From: Pontibacter actiniarum
GTDB taxonomy: Bacteria; Bacteroidota; Bacteroidia; Cytophagales; Hymenobacteraceae
DNA length: 64,000 nucleotides
NCBI RefSeq assembly: GCF_003585765.1
Contig: NZ_CP021235.1
Span: 2,046,001 to 2,110,000, forward strand
Reading direction: 5' to 3'
The position numbers and the translations under genes were made by a program. Numbering within the stretch: the stretch's first letter is position 1; the number at the start of each line of letters is the position of its first letter. The notes under the pieces are model-generated. The model was not told the origin of the DNA, did no database searches, and saw nothing but the letters and a program-made list of their open reading frames with translations. Shown piece after piece: positions 26,359 through 35,129 of the stretch.

Positions 26359-26386
26359 GCACGGACAGGTCGCGACCTGTCCGTGC
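26359..26386. repeat. Perfect 28-bp palindrome at the end of repeat copy A
   Basis: The 28 bases equal their own reverse complement; the left half is GCACGGACAGGTCG. The corresponding place in copy C (about 63431-63452) keeps GGACAG and CTGTCC but the centre is degraded. It lies upstream of hutI on the minus strand. Confidence 0.85.
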
Positions 26387-26467
26387 GATATCATTCGCTG
26401 TGAAACTTATACTTGAACAACGCCAGCTACAGTAAGACTTTCATTTTTATCTAAGGAACTGGCTGGG

Positions 26468-28171
26468 CTACAGCTCCAACCCAAACTCCCTGGCATTCTC
26501 CTGCGCGGTTTCGTAGCCTGCATCAGCATGGCGGAAGATACCCATGGCAGGGTCGTTGTGGAGCACGCGGCGCAGGCAGCGCTCGGCACGGTCTGTTCCG
26601 TCAGCCAGAATCACCATACCGGCGTGTTGCGAGTAACCAATACCTACACCGCCTCCATGGTGAAACGAAATCCAGGTGGCACCGCCCGCAGCATTAGACA
26701 TCAGGTTGAGCAGCGGCCAGTCAGAAATGGCGTCAGAGCCGTCTTTCATGCCTTCCGTTTCACGGTACGGCGAGGCCACGGAACCGCAGTCGAGGTGGTC
26801 GCGGCCGATCACGATAGGCGCTTTCACCTTGCCTTCGCGCACGAGTTGGTTAAAGAGCAAACCTGCTTTTTCGCGCTCGCCCATGCCCAGCCAGCAGATG
26901 CGGCACGGCAGCCCCTGAAAAGCCACTTTTTCCTCCGCCTCATCCAGCCACTTGATCATGTGTGCGTTCTCCGGGAAGAGTTCTTTCAAGGCCTCATCGG
27001 TTACACGGATATCTTCCGGGTCACCGGAAAGTGCCGCCCAGCGGAAAGGCCCTTTGCCCTCGCAGAAAAGCGGCCGAATGTACTCCGGCACAAAGCCCGG
27101 TATGTTGAAGGCATTCGCCTCACCGCCCTGCTGCGCAAACTCGCGCAGGTTATTGCCATAGTCGAATGTTTTGCTGCCACGCTTCTGCAACTCCAGCATA
27201 AAACCTACATGGCGCGCCATGCTTTTCAGGGACAGCTCTTTATATTTCGCCGGGTCCTGCTCCCGTAGTTCTTTGGCCTCTTTCAGGCTCAAGCCGTTGG
27301 GCACATACCCATGCAGCGGGTCGTGAGCCGAGGTCTGGTCCGTCAGGATTTCCGGGGTAATGTTATCTTTGATCAGCCGCTCCAGCACATCACCAATATC
27401 TCCCACCAGGCCTACGGAAATGGCTTCTCCTCTTTCCTTCGCCTCTAGCACCCACTGTTTCGCCTCTTCATAGTCGTAGGTCATTTTGTCGATGTAGCGG
27501 GTCTCCAGGCGCTTTTTAATGCGGTCCGGGTCTACATCCACCCCTAAGAAAGTAGCACCTGCCATGGTGGCAGCCAAAGGCTGAGCGCCCCCCATACCAC
27601 CTAGGCCGCCTGTTACCAACAGCTTATGGCGCAGGTCACCGTTGAAGTGCTGCACACCGCACGCCACAAAGGTTTCGTAGGTGCCTTGCAGTATACCCTG
27701 TGAGCCGATGTAAATCCAGCTGCCCGCCGTCATCTGGCCATACATGATCAGGCCGCGCTTGCGCAGGTCGTTAAAATACTCCCAGGTGGCCCAATGCGGC
27801 ACCAGGTTAGAGTTGGCGATCAGTACACGGGGTGCTTCGGCATGCGTTCGCACTTTGCCTACCGGCTTGCCAGACTGTACCAGCAGGCTCTCATCCTCCT
27901 CCAGGTCCAGGAGTACTTCGATAATCTTGCGGGCATCCTCCGGCGTGCGTGCCGCCTGGCCGGTACCGCCGTACACCACCAGGTCGGCAGGTGCCTCGGC
28001 TACTTCGTCGGTCAGGTTGTTGAGGAACATACGCAACGCTGCTTCTGCTTGCCAGTTCTTCGCGTTTAGCTCCGGTCCTGTTGGCGGAATATAGGTGGGA
28101 TGGTTTGCGTACTTCTGAATAAATTCTGCTTTGGTTAGTTTTGAAGTAGGTGATGAAGTGGCTGTGTTCAT
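26468..28171 (-). CDS. hutU: Urocanate hydratase
   Basis: Converts urocanate to imidazolone-propionate using tightly bound NAD as electrophile. The ATG at 28171 gives 567 residues; a GTG nine codons upstream is possible but less likely. Family blocks: [16 protein letters not shown] near 63-78, [15 protein letters not shown] near 115, [16 protein letters not shown] near 142, [15 protein letters not shown] near 179, the Cys region [16 protein letters not shown] near 405, and [20 protein letters not shown] near 480. It precedes hutI and hutG on the same strand but is split from them by repeat copy A. hutH is absent here. Confidence 0.96.
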   Translation of the reverse strand: MNTATSSPTSKLTKAEFIQKYANHPTYIPPTGPELNAKNWQAEAALRMFLNNLTDEVAEAPADLVVYGGTGQAARTPEDARKIIEVLLDLEEDESLLVQSGKPVGKVRTHAEAPRVLIANSNLVPHWATWEYFNDLRKRGLIMYGQMTAGSWIYIGSQGILQGTYETFVACGVQHFNGDLRHKLLVTGGLGGMGGAQPLAATMAGATFLGVDVDPDRIKKRLETRYIDKMTYDYEEAKQWVLEAKERGEAISVGLVGDIGDVLERLIKDNITPEILTDQTSAHDPLHGYVPNGLSLKEAKELREQDPAKYKELSLKSMARHVGFMLELQKRGSKTFDYGNNLREFAQQGGEANAFNIPGFVPEYIRPLFCEGKGPFRWAALSGDPEDIRVTDEALKELFPENAHMIKWLDEAEEKVAFQGLPCRICWLGMGEREKAGLLFNQLVREGKVKAPIVIGRDHLDCGSVASPYRETEGMKDGSDAISDWPLLNLMSNAAGGATWISFHHGGGVGIGYSQHAGMVILADGTDRAERCLRRVLHNDPAMGIFRHADAGYETAQENAREFGLEL

Positions 28172-28295
28172 AGTTATTGTTTTAGATAAGGTATTCACTC
28201 AATAATCAGAAAATTTACTCAGAAAAGACAGTAAATCCATACTTAATTTCCTCCCGGATATCCCTAAATTCACGTCCAACTATACTTTCACGGCC

Positions 28296-28919
28296 ATGTT
28301 CCACCTGCCCCTTACCTCACTCGCTGCCCAACTTGGAGACATTGACATTTACCTTTTCGACCAGCTCCTGAAAGGCCGCATCAGGAAAGGAGTAACGCTG
28401 CTCGATGCCGGCTGCGGCACTGGCCGGAACATACGCTACCTGATGCAGGCCGGCGTAAAAGCCTTTGGGGCAGACAGCTCTGAGGCAGCCATAGCAAAGG
28501 TGCGCGCAATGGCTGCCGAGGTAGCCCCTGCCACCTCGGCCAAAAACTTCGTAGTATCCGATTTGGCGGCCCTCCCCTTTGCTGACGAGCAGTTTGACGT
28601 GGTGCTTTGCAGCGCAGTGCTTCACTTTGCAAAAGATGAGATGCATTTCAGAGGGATGGTGCAGGAGCTGTGGCGCGTACTACAGCCCGGAGGCATGCTC
28701 TTCTGCCGCCTCAGCACGACCATCGGCATGGAGGGCAAGCTGCAGCAGGTGGGAGAAAGGCTGTACCAGATGCCGCACGGACCGGCTTGGTTTCTGGCGG
28801 ATGAAAAACTGTTGCGCGAGCTGCTGGCCACACTTGGTGCCACCATGCTGGAACCCCTGAAAACAGTTCTGGTGGAGCAGGACAGGAGCATGACGACGCT
28901 GGTACTGCAAAAGCGGTAA
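28296..28919 (+). CDS. Class I SAM-dependent methyltransferase
   Basis: Transfers a methyl group from S-adenosylmethionine to an unknown acceptor. The 207-residue protein has a Rossmann fold with motif I LLDAGCGTGRN near 31-41, acidic motif II at FGADSS, VVSDLAALPF near 89 and post-motif DVVLCSAVLHF near 102. The topology and size fit Methyltransf_11/25 proteins acting on small molecules. Divergent from hutU and ending one base before the SMP-30 gene on the other strand. A TATACTT heptamer lies 14 bases upstream of the ATG. Confidence 0.87.
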   Translation: MFHLPLTSLAAQLGDIDIYLFDQLLKGRIRKGVTLLDAGCGTGRNIRYLMQAGVKAFGADSSEAAIAKVRAMAAEVAPATSAKNFVVSDLAALPFADEQFDVVLCSAVLHFAKDEMHFRGMVQELWRVLQPGGMLFCRLSTTIGMEGKLQQVGERLYQMPHGPAWFLADEKLLRELLATLGATMLEPLKTVLVEQDRSMTTLVLQKR

Positions 28920-28920
28920 G

Positions 28921-29862
28921 CTACACGGACGGCCGGAAGAAGTTCACCTCTCGCCCTTTCACCCCTGGCTTTACCTCGAAAACGCTTCCGCTAAGCGGGT
29001 ACTTCTCGAGCTGCTCCTCTGGCAGCCACTCCCGGGCTGTGGTGATGTAGAGCGTGTCCAGGTTGGGGCCTCCGAAGGTGCAGGATGTTACGTTAATGGC
29101 CTCTACCTCTACCCGCTGCAACTGCTCGCCTGTATCAGGGTTAAAACAGGCCACAGCGGCACTTCCATGCAGCGCAATCCAGAGGTTCCCGTTTACGTCG
29201 ATGTCCAGGCCGTCAGGCATACCCTCCTGCTCCGGCACACGCACCACAACGCGCGGGTTGCGGATACTTCCTGCCGCCAGATCAAAGTCGAAAGCCTGTA
29301 CAGTGCGTGTGGGAGAATCGGTAAAATAAAATGTATCGCCGTTCTTGGACCAGGCGAGTCCGTTGGAGATGGTAAGGTGCTGCAGCGCCAGTGTTACCTG
29401 CAGGTTCTGCTGGACGCAGTACAAGGCCGCAGCCCCGGCACGTACATCCAGCGCCATAGTTCCAACCCAGAAGCGCCCGCAGGGGTCGCACTTTCCATCG
29501 TTGAGGCGGATAGACGCATCTGTCAGCGGCCTTGCAAGCGTGCCTATTTCCCCAGTGGCTGTATTGTAGCTGCAAACGCGGTTATGAAGCGCCAGCAGCA
29601 AACCTCCGCCAGCCATTGGCACCACCGCGTTTACACGCTCCGGCATCGGATACGCAACAACCTCCTTTGTGCCTGGGCTGTACTTGCGCAGGGCTTGCCC
29701 CTCAATATCCACCCAATACAGCACCTGCTCCTGCGGATGCCAGCACGGCCCTTCACCTAAGCGGCTTTGGGTACCTGCTACAGTTGAGGCAATAAGTGGG
29801 TCATGGGTAGGCAAAGTTGATTTTTTCGTTAGAGCTCCTGTATGAAAATGTGACGAAACCAT
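28921..29862 (-). CDS. SMP-30/gluconolactonase family protein
   Basis: Probable lactonase or sugar-acid hydrolase with a six-bladed propeller and one catalytic metal. Of 313 residues from the ATG at 29862, the family blocks are LGEGPCWHPQEQVLYWVDI near 35, RLNDGKCDPCGRFWVGTM near 142-159, TISNGLAWSKNGDTFYFTDS near 191 and MPDGLDIDVNGNLWIALHG near 237; the Glu, Asn and Asp ligands of the family are in these blocks. The ATG overlaps the end of the DUF1080 gene by 34 bases; a TTG at 29814 would remove the overlap, so the start is uncertain. No signal peptide is clear. Confidence 0.88.
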   Translation of the reverse strand: MVSSHFHTGALTKKSTLPTHDPLIASTVAGTQSRLGEGPCWHPQEQVLYWVDIEGQALRKYSPGTKEVVAYPMPERVNAVVPMAGGGLLLALHNRVCSYNTATGEIGTLARPLTDASIRLNDGKCDPCGRFWVGTMALDVRAGAAALYCVQQNLQVTLALQHLTISNGLAWSKNGDTFYFTDSPTRTVQAFDFDLAAGSIRNPRVVVRVPEQEGMPDGLDIDVNGNLWIALHGSAAVACFNPDTGEQLQRVEVEAINVTSCTFGGPNLDTLYITTAREWLPEEQLEKYPLSGSVFEVKPGVKGREVNFFRPSV

Positions 29863-30461
29863 ACTTCATCGCCATGGTCCTGCAGCGCAATGCGGCCGCT
29901 TTTGTAAGTACCAAAGTCCGGAAAGTCCTTGAACTTGCTTTGCTGGATAAGCTCCTGCCACGCATCGTTCCACAGCTGCGCCGTTAGTGTCTGCACACCA
30001 TTTTGGATTACCTGCACCTTGCCTGCGTCACAGATTAGCTCCAGCTCATTCCATGCCCCTGCCGGTTTTACCGTTTCTTCTGTACAGGCGAGCAGGTCGT
30101 ACAGATCTCCGGCGCGTCGGTTGGGGATCATAGCGTCAGCGTGCAGGGCATTGTCAAGCAACTGGATTTCAGGACCGGACTGCCAGCTTTGGGTATACTT
30201 TTCCGGCTCCTCCTGCACATAAAACAACAAGCCGCTGTTGCCGCCGGGGGCAATCTTCCACTCCAGTCTCAGGTGAAAATCGCCGTATACCCCGGCCGAG
30301 ACAAGGTCGCCGCCGGTAGCCCCCTTCGCTTTGGCGTCTGTGTTCAGGTACAGGGCACCCGCGCGCACCTCCCAGGCCGCACCGGCTGCAGGCTGGCCGT
30401 AGGAGTGCCAGCCGCTTGTTGTTTCTCCGTTAAACAAGGGTGCCCAGCTGTCCTGCTGCAT
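29829..30461 (-). CDS. DUF1080 protein (3-keto-glycoside hydrolase family)
   Basis: DUF1080 is a concanavalin-like beta-sandwich; several members cleave 3-keto-disaccharides and 3-keto-glycosides. The 210-residue protein shows the usual WAPLFNGETTSGWHSYG start, DFHLRLEWKIAPGGNSGLLF near 62, SGPEIQLLDN near 95 and the closing GRIALQDHGDEVWFRHIFI. No signal peptide is evident from this start, unlike many relatives, so it could be cytoplasmic or its start may be misplaced. It lies eight bases after the cytochrome c gene and overlaps the SMP-30 gene. Confidence 0.87.
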   Translation of the reverse strand: MQQDSWAPLFNGETTSGWHSYGQPAAGAAWEVRAGALYLNTDAKAKGATGGDLVSAGVYGDFHLRLEWKIAPGGNSGLLFYVQEEPEKYTQSWQSGPEIQLLDNALHADAMIPNRRAGDLYDLLACTEETVKPAGAWNELELICDAGKVQVIQNGVQTLTAQLWNDAWQELIQQSKFKDFPDFGTYKSGRIALQDHGDEVWFRHIFIQEL

Positions 30462-30469
30462 GCTTTGCC

Positions 30470-30946
30470 TTACTTGTGCAACGACAGGATGTATTTGGCC
30501 ATCTCACGGGCATCCTCGCGGCTCAGGTCCGGGTGCGGCGTCATAGGCACCTGGCCCCACACGCCAGCGCCCCCCTCTATGATCTTGCCAGCCAGGTAGT
30601 CCACGTTTTTATCGTTGAACGCATACTTGTCGGCAACTTCAACATAGGCGGGGCCCACCACCTTCTGCTCCTCGTTGTGGCACGAAAGGCAATCGGACAT
30701 GGCAATGAGCTTGGCGCCTTTATCGAAATTCGCCTCCTCTGTTGCGGCCTGGCTATTGTCGGTCATGTCGTTGGCTGCTGCATCAGCGCCTACTTTCGTC
30801 TGCTCCACCGGGCTCTCGGTGCCGTCCTCTGCCGCTGCCTCACGCTGCTCCGAGTCGTAGTACTGCTCGCCTTCGGACTCGTTTCCGCCACAAGAGGCAA
30901 GTATAGCGCAGCTGCTCAAGATGGTTAGCAAGTATTTTACTTTCAT
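30470..30946 (-). CDS. Monohaem cytochrome c lipoprotein
   Basis: Electron carrier anchored outside the cytoplasm. A lipoprotein signal ends LASC (Cys near 19), then an acidic low-complexity linker of about 50 residues. The haem site CLSCH is near 86-90 and the axial Met is in QVPMTPHPDLS near 134. The domain (about 75-158) is a class I cytochrome c of the c551/c552 type. It is the first gene of a three-gene minus-strand set with DUF1080 and SMP-30 genes, a combination that suggests periplasmic sugar oxidation. Confidence 0.9.
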   Translation of the reverse strand: MKVKYLLTILSSCAILASCGGNESEGEQYYDSEQREAAAEDGTESPVEQTKVGADAAANDMTDNSQAATEEANFDKGAKLIAMSDCLSCHNEEQKVVGPAYVEVADKYAFNDKNVDYLAGKIIEGGAGVWGQVPMTPHPDLSREDAREMAKYILSLHK

Positions 30947-31157
30947 GATCTATGCTTGTGTGTCTATGCAAAGCTATACCTTTTGCAGTAGTTTTTGTTT
31001 CCGATTTATCTGTTTTGGGCTATCAGAGGCACTTTAACAGCGCTTGCACAAAGTATAGGCAACCTGCTTCGGAGGCAACGGCAGCGTGTGCAGCTGCCAA
31101 AACACCGCAAAATTTTCTATCTTACTTCATCAACCCCAATGCTAAACCTACATTATC

Positions 31158-33602
31158 ATGACCTCATCCTTCACAAAATGCCTCTGGGCCTTGCTGCTTC
31201 CTCTGCTGCTGGCTGGCACGGGCATGGCGCAAAAGCTGCCTTCCATCATCTCTAAAACGGAAGGCATGAAGCGCTACCCCGGCTACTTTACCTTTTACTA
31301 TGACGATGAAACAGGTAAGATCTGGCTCGAAATAGATAAGCTGAACCAGGAGTTCCTGTACGTAAACTCGCTGTCGGCCGGCCTGGGCTCTAACGACATC
31401 GGCCTGGACCGCGGCCAGTTGGGCGACAACAAAGTGGTGTACTTTAGCAGGCAAGGCCCCAAAGTGATGCTGGTGCAGCCGAACCTCGCCTACCGCGCCA
31501 CCTCAGACAACCCGAACGAGCGCCGCGCCGTGGAAGACTCCTTTGCCCAGTCCATCATCTGGGGGTTTAAGGCTGAAGCCGCAGACGGTGACAGGCTACT
31601 CGTTGACGCGACTGATTTCCTGCTCCGCGATGCCCATAATGTTGCCGGAAGTATAAAGCGCAGCAAGCAGGGAAGCTATAAGTTAGATGCCAGCCGCTCC
31701 GCGCTTTACCTGCCGCGCACGAAAAGCTTTCCGCAGAACACAGAGTTTGAAGCCACCCTTACCTTTACCGGTGGCGAGGATGCCGGGCGCTACGTATGGG
31801 AAGTGGCACCAGACGTGCAGGCACTCACGCTGCGACAGCACCATTCTTTCATTCAACTACCTGATAACAACTATACCCCAAGACCATCTGACCCTCGTGC
31901 TGGCTATTTCGGAATTTCATATTTAGATTATGCCACACCTGTTGGCGAGGACATTGAGAAGCGCTTTATTGCCCGCCACCGCCTTCAGAAAAAAGACCCC
32001 AAAGCCAAGGTATCAGAGGCTGTGGAGCCTATCGTGTATTATGTAGACAACGGAGCCCCGGAACCTATTCGCACAGCACTGCTGGAAGGTGGCCGCTGGT
32101 GGAACCAGGCTTTTGAAGCTGCCGGCTACAAGGATGCCTTCCGGGTAGAAGTGCTGCCAGACTCTGCCGACCCGATGGATGTGCGTTACAACGTGATTCA
32201 GTGGGTGCACCGCAGTACACGCGGCTGGTCTTACGGCGCCTCCGTTATTGACCCGCGAACCGGGGAGATTATCAAGGGTCATGTATCGCTCGGCTCGCTG
32301 CGGGTGCGCCAGGACTATATGATCGCAGAAGGTTTGCTGGCTCCTTATGAAGAGGGAAAGCCCGTAAACAAGGCGATGATGGAGATGGCGCTGGCACGTA
32401 TTCGCCAGTTATCAGCACACGAATTAGGGCACACCCTGGGGATTATGCACAACTACGCTGCCAATAACAATGCCTCGGTTATGGACTACCCGCACCCGCA
32501 GGTGAAGCTGGACAGAGCCGGAAAAATTGACCTGAGTAATGCCTATGGTACCAGCATCGGGGAATGGGACAAAGTGGCCGTAGCGTATGGCTACCAGGAC
32601 TTCCCGAAAGGCACAAATGAGCAAAAAGCACTGGATGAGATGCTGGCAAAAGGAAGAGCCGGCAACCTGTCGTTCATCTCTGACCGCGATGCCCGCTCCC
32701 CGGGAGGCGCACACCCCACCGCGCACCTCTGGGACAATGGCACCAATGCCACCGATGAGCTGCAGAACGTATTGCGTGTGCGAGAAAAGGCGTTGGAAAA
32801 CTTCTCCGAGAAGAACATCAAACCCGGCACCGCCATGAGTACGCTGGAAGATGTGCTGGTGCCGATTTACAACTACCACCGTTACCAGACAGAGGCCGTG
32901 GCCAAGCTGATTGGCGGCGTAAACTACACGTATGCGGTACGTGGCGACAAGCAACTGGTAACCGAGGTGGTGGCGAAACGAGACCAGCAAAAAGCGCTGG
33001 ACGCCATGCTGAAAACCTTATCACCGGAAGTACTGACGCTGCCAGAGCACATCATCGCGCTGATTCCGCCCCGCGCCCCGGGCCTGCGCAACAGCCGTGA
33101 GCTATTCGAGAAACGCACCGGCCTGACCTTCGACCCTTTGGCCGCAGCCGAGGCTTCTGCTGATTTCACGCTTTCGTTTCTGCTGCACCCGGAGCGTGCC
33201 TCCCGCCTGGTAGAACTTGGAGCCCGGGGCAACAGCCTAAGCCTGCAGGATGTGGTAGAGCAACTCGTGGAGAACACCTGGAAAGGCCGCCACCAGGAGG
33301 GCCTGCAGGAAATTGTGCAGCTGCAGACGGAGCAGCTGGTACTGACACACCTGCTGACGCTGGCACATGATGAAAGTGCCTCGTACCAGGCACGCGCTGT
33401 AGCCGCTGCTGCCCTGAAAGACCTGAAAAGCTTTATCGAGAGCAAACAGCGAAGTATAAAGCAAGATGCTTACCAGGCACACCTGACCTTGGCTATGGAG
33501 CGGCTGAACCGCCCCGTGGCAGAAGAAGTGAAGCCCAGCAGGGCACTGGACCTACCGCCGGGTTCTCCTATAGGAAGCGGTGCCGTGATCGGCTGTGAGT
33601 AA
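31158..33602 (+). CDS. Secreted zinc-dependent metalloprotease (DUF5117/DUF4953 type)
   Basis: Large exported protease of 814 residues. The signal peptide ends GMAQ near 24. The metzincin zinc motif HELGHTLGIMHNY lies near 421-433, followed by a Met-turn-like SVMDYPHP near 441. N-terminal DUF5118/5117-like beta domains cover about 30-310 (YFTFYYDDETGKIWLEID near 39). The long C-terminal region is helical. Many Bacteroidota encode several of these; substrates are unknown. It ends at a strong terminator and has no operon partner. Confidence 0.9.
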   Translation: MTSSFTKCLWALLLPLLLAGTGMAQKLPSIISKTEGMKRYPGYFTFYYDDETGKIWLEIDKLNQEFLYVNSLSAGLGSNDIGLDRGQLGDNKVVYFSRQGPKVMLVQPNLAYRATSDNPNERRAVEDSFAQSIIWGFKAEAADGDRLLVDATDFLLRDAHNVAGSIKRSKQGSYKLDASRSALYLPRTKSFPQNTEFEATLTFTGGEDAGRYVWEVAPDVQALTLRQHHSFIQLPDNNYTPRPSDPRAGYFGISYLDYATPVGEDIEKRFIARHRLQKKDPKAKVSEAVEPIVYYVDNGAPEPIRTALLEGGRWWNQAFEAAGYKDAFRVEVLPDSADPMDVRYNVIQWVHRSTRGWSYGASVIDPRTGEIIKGHVSLGSLRVRQDYMIAEGLLAPYEEGKPVNKAMMEMALARIRQLSAHELGHTLGIMHNYAANNNASVMDYPHPQVKLDRAGKIDLSNAYGTSIGEWDKVAVAYGYQDFPKGTNEQKALDEMLAKGRAGNLSFISDRDARSPGGAHPTAHLWDNGTNATDELQNVLRVREKALENFSEKNIKPGTAMSTLEDVLVPIYNYHRYQTEAVAKLIGGVNYTYAVRGDKQLVTEVVAKRDQQKALDAMLKTLSPEVLTLPEHIIALIPPRAPGLRNSRELFEKRTGLTFDPLAAAEASADFTLSFLLHPERASRLVELGARGNSLSLQDVVEQLVENTWKGRHQEGLQEIVQLQTEQLVLTHLLTLAHDESASYQARAVAAAALKDLKSFIESKQRSIKQDAYQAHLTLAMERLNRPVAEEVKPSRALDLPPGSPIGSGAVIGCE

Positions 33603-33612
33603 AGAGCAGGAC

Positions 33613-33656
33613 ACAAAAGAGCCTCTGTCGGAGATGCCTGGCAGGGGCTCTTTTGT
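33613..33656 (+). terminator. Terminator after the metalloprotease gene
   Basis: Arms 33613-33627 and 33642-33656 pair over 15 bp with one wobble; the right arm contains a run of four T. It begins 11 bases after the stop codon. Confidence 0.85.
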
Positions 33657-33732
33657 ATATACATAGCTATTTATCTATACTTCATTATCTTGTACACCTG
33701 CAACGTCACGCTCACATAAACAAATTTAGCTC

Positions 33733-34992
33733 ATGCTTTTCCAGATCATCGGCTTCCTCATTTTCTCCCTGCTGCTGCTCGGTTTAGACCTGTACCTCTA
33801 TCAAGCCATACTTGCCATGCGCTGGTTTTCCGGGGGCTCCAAAAAGAAGCATTTCACCTGTACCTGGTGGGGCTACGCAGCCGTAACCATTTTGCTTGCC
33901 GTTTTCATCAACAGGCAGTTCAACGTGAGTGAGCCGGTGCGGGAGATGTTTATCGCAAACCTCTTTATCGCCTTGACTACTAAGATTACCTTTCTGGCCT
34001 TTGTGCTGTTAGATGACGTGAGGCGGGGCAGTGTCTGGCTGAAGCGCAAGCTGGCTCCTGTAAAGCAGCAGCAAATAAAACCCGCGAACCCGGTAGAGAA
34101 CAAGATTACCCGCTCCGAATTTCTGTTGAAAACAGGCGCACTGGTTGCGGCTGTACCACTCGTTTCCATGAGCCGGGGTGTGCTCTCCGGGGCGTATGAC
34201 TATCAGGTAAAGCACCAGGTTTTATACTTACCAAACCTCCCCAAAGCCTTTGATGGCATTAGGCTCGGGCAACTATCAGACATACACTCCGGAAGCTTTT
34301 ATAACCAAAGAGCCGTGCTGGGCGGCGTGGAAATGCTACTCCAGGAGAAGCCCGACTTCATCTTTTTTACTGGCGATTTGGTAAATGACAGAGCTTCTGA
34401 AATGCGTGATTACCAGGATATCTTCTCGAAAGTAAAGGCTCCTCTTGGGGTATTTTCGGTGTTGGGCAACCATGATTATGGCGATTACAAGCTTTGGGAA
34501 AGTGCAGCAGCCAAAGCAAAAAATCTTGCCGCAATCAAAACCACGCACAAAAACATGGGATGGGATCTGCTCCTGAACGAGCACCGAAGCTTAAAAGTAG
34601 ATAAGGAAGAACTGGCTATTATCGGCATTGAGAACTGGGGCACTGGAATGGCTACACAGTACGGCAGGATGGACATGGCCGTAAAAGGCACAAAAGACGC
34701 CCCTGTAAAGTTGCTGTTGTCGCACGACCCATCGCATTGGCGAGCGGAGGTGCTACCGAAATACCCGCAGATTGATGCTACGTTTAGCGGCCACACCCAC
34801 GGCATGCAGCTTGGCGTTCAAACAGATCACTTCCAGTGGAGCCCCATCCAATACCGCTACAGCGAGTGGGCCGGGCTGTACCAGGAGCAGCAGCAGCAAC
34901 TGTATGTAAATGTGGGCTATGGTTTCCTGGAGTACCCGGGGCGTGTGGGTATCCTACCGGAGATTACCGTTTTTGAGCTCCGCTGCACCTGA
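33733..34992 (+). CDS. Membrane-anchored metallophosphoesterase
   Basis: Calcineurin-like phosphoesterase of 419 residues. The first 150 residues hold about four hydrophobic segments plus a basic linker; the catalytic domain follows. Metal-site motifs in order: GQLSDIHSGSF near 178 (D, H), FTGDLVND near 213 (D), VLGNHDYGD near 243 (N, H), LLSHDPSHW near 331 (H) and FSGHTHGMQLG near 352 (H, H). This layout matches the YkuE/YaeI-like group, some of which act on lipid phosphates such as UDP-2,3-diacylglucosamine, but the substrate here is unknown. Confidence 0.9.
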   Translation: MLFQIIGFLIFSLLLLGLDLYLYQAILAMRWFSGGSKKKHFTCTWWGYAAVTILLAVFINRQFNVSEPVREMFIANLFIALTTKITFLAFVLLDDVRRGSVWLKRKLAPVKQQQIKPANPVENKITRSEFLLKTGALVAAVPLVSMSRGVLSGAYDYQVKHQVLYLPNLPKAFDGIRLGQLSDIHSGSFYNQRAVLGGVEMLLQEKPDFIFFTGDLVNDRASEMRDYQDIFSKVKAPLGVFSVLGNHDYGDYKLWESAAAKAKNLAAIKTTHKNMGWDLLLNEHRSLKVDKEELAIIGIENWGTGMATQYGRMDMAVKGTKDAPVKLLLSHDPSHWRAEVLPKYPQIDATFSGHTHGMQLGVQTDHFQWSPIQYRYSEWAGLYQEQQQQLYVNVGYGFLEYPGRVGILPEITVFELRCT

Positions 34993-35129
34993 GCAGGCGA
35001 AAGCTGCACACCCCACTCCTGGCTAGCCATTGCTTCTGTGTTAAAACTTTTACCTCCCTCATTAAACCTTCTCCCCGATATGGCCTCTATTGCAGAAACA
35101 ATATATTCAACCAACCCCTTAAAACAATC

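Larger units (their letters stand above)
26062..26411 (+). repeat. Dispersed intergenic repeat, copy A
   Basis: About 350 bases that align with 63009-63480 and in part with 56411-56557. Shared blocks include CTGGCTTGCAAAGCCA, the core GGCGCAAGCGTCCGCTTGTG, TTATACTTCCATAGC, CAGCTCCCACA, TTTGGAGCGCTCAA and GCGCTCAACCCAAGGAC, and a closing GACAG...CCTGTCCG block. The copies are diverged by substitutions and small gaps. No transposase is present. Confidence 0.82.
25916..26467. other. Gap between hutU and hutI filled by a dispersed repeat
   Basis: About 550 bases inside the hut gene run. It carries repeat copy A, a hairpin core at 26129-26150 and a 28-bp palindrome at 26359-26386. Open frames on both strands (for example 25975-26214 minus) arise from the repeat; their translations match frames from copy C but look like non-coding drift, not a family. 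Confidence 0.7.
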
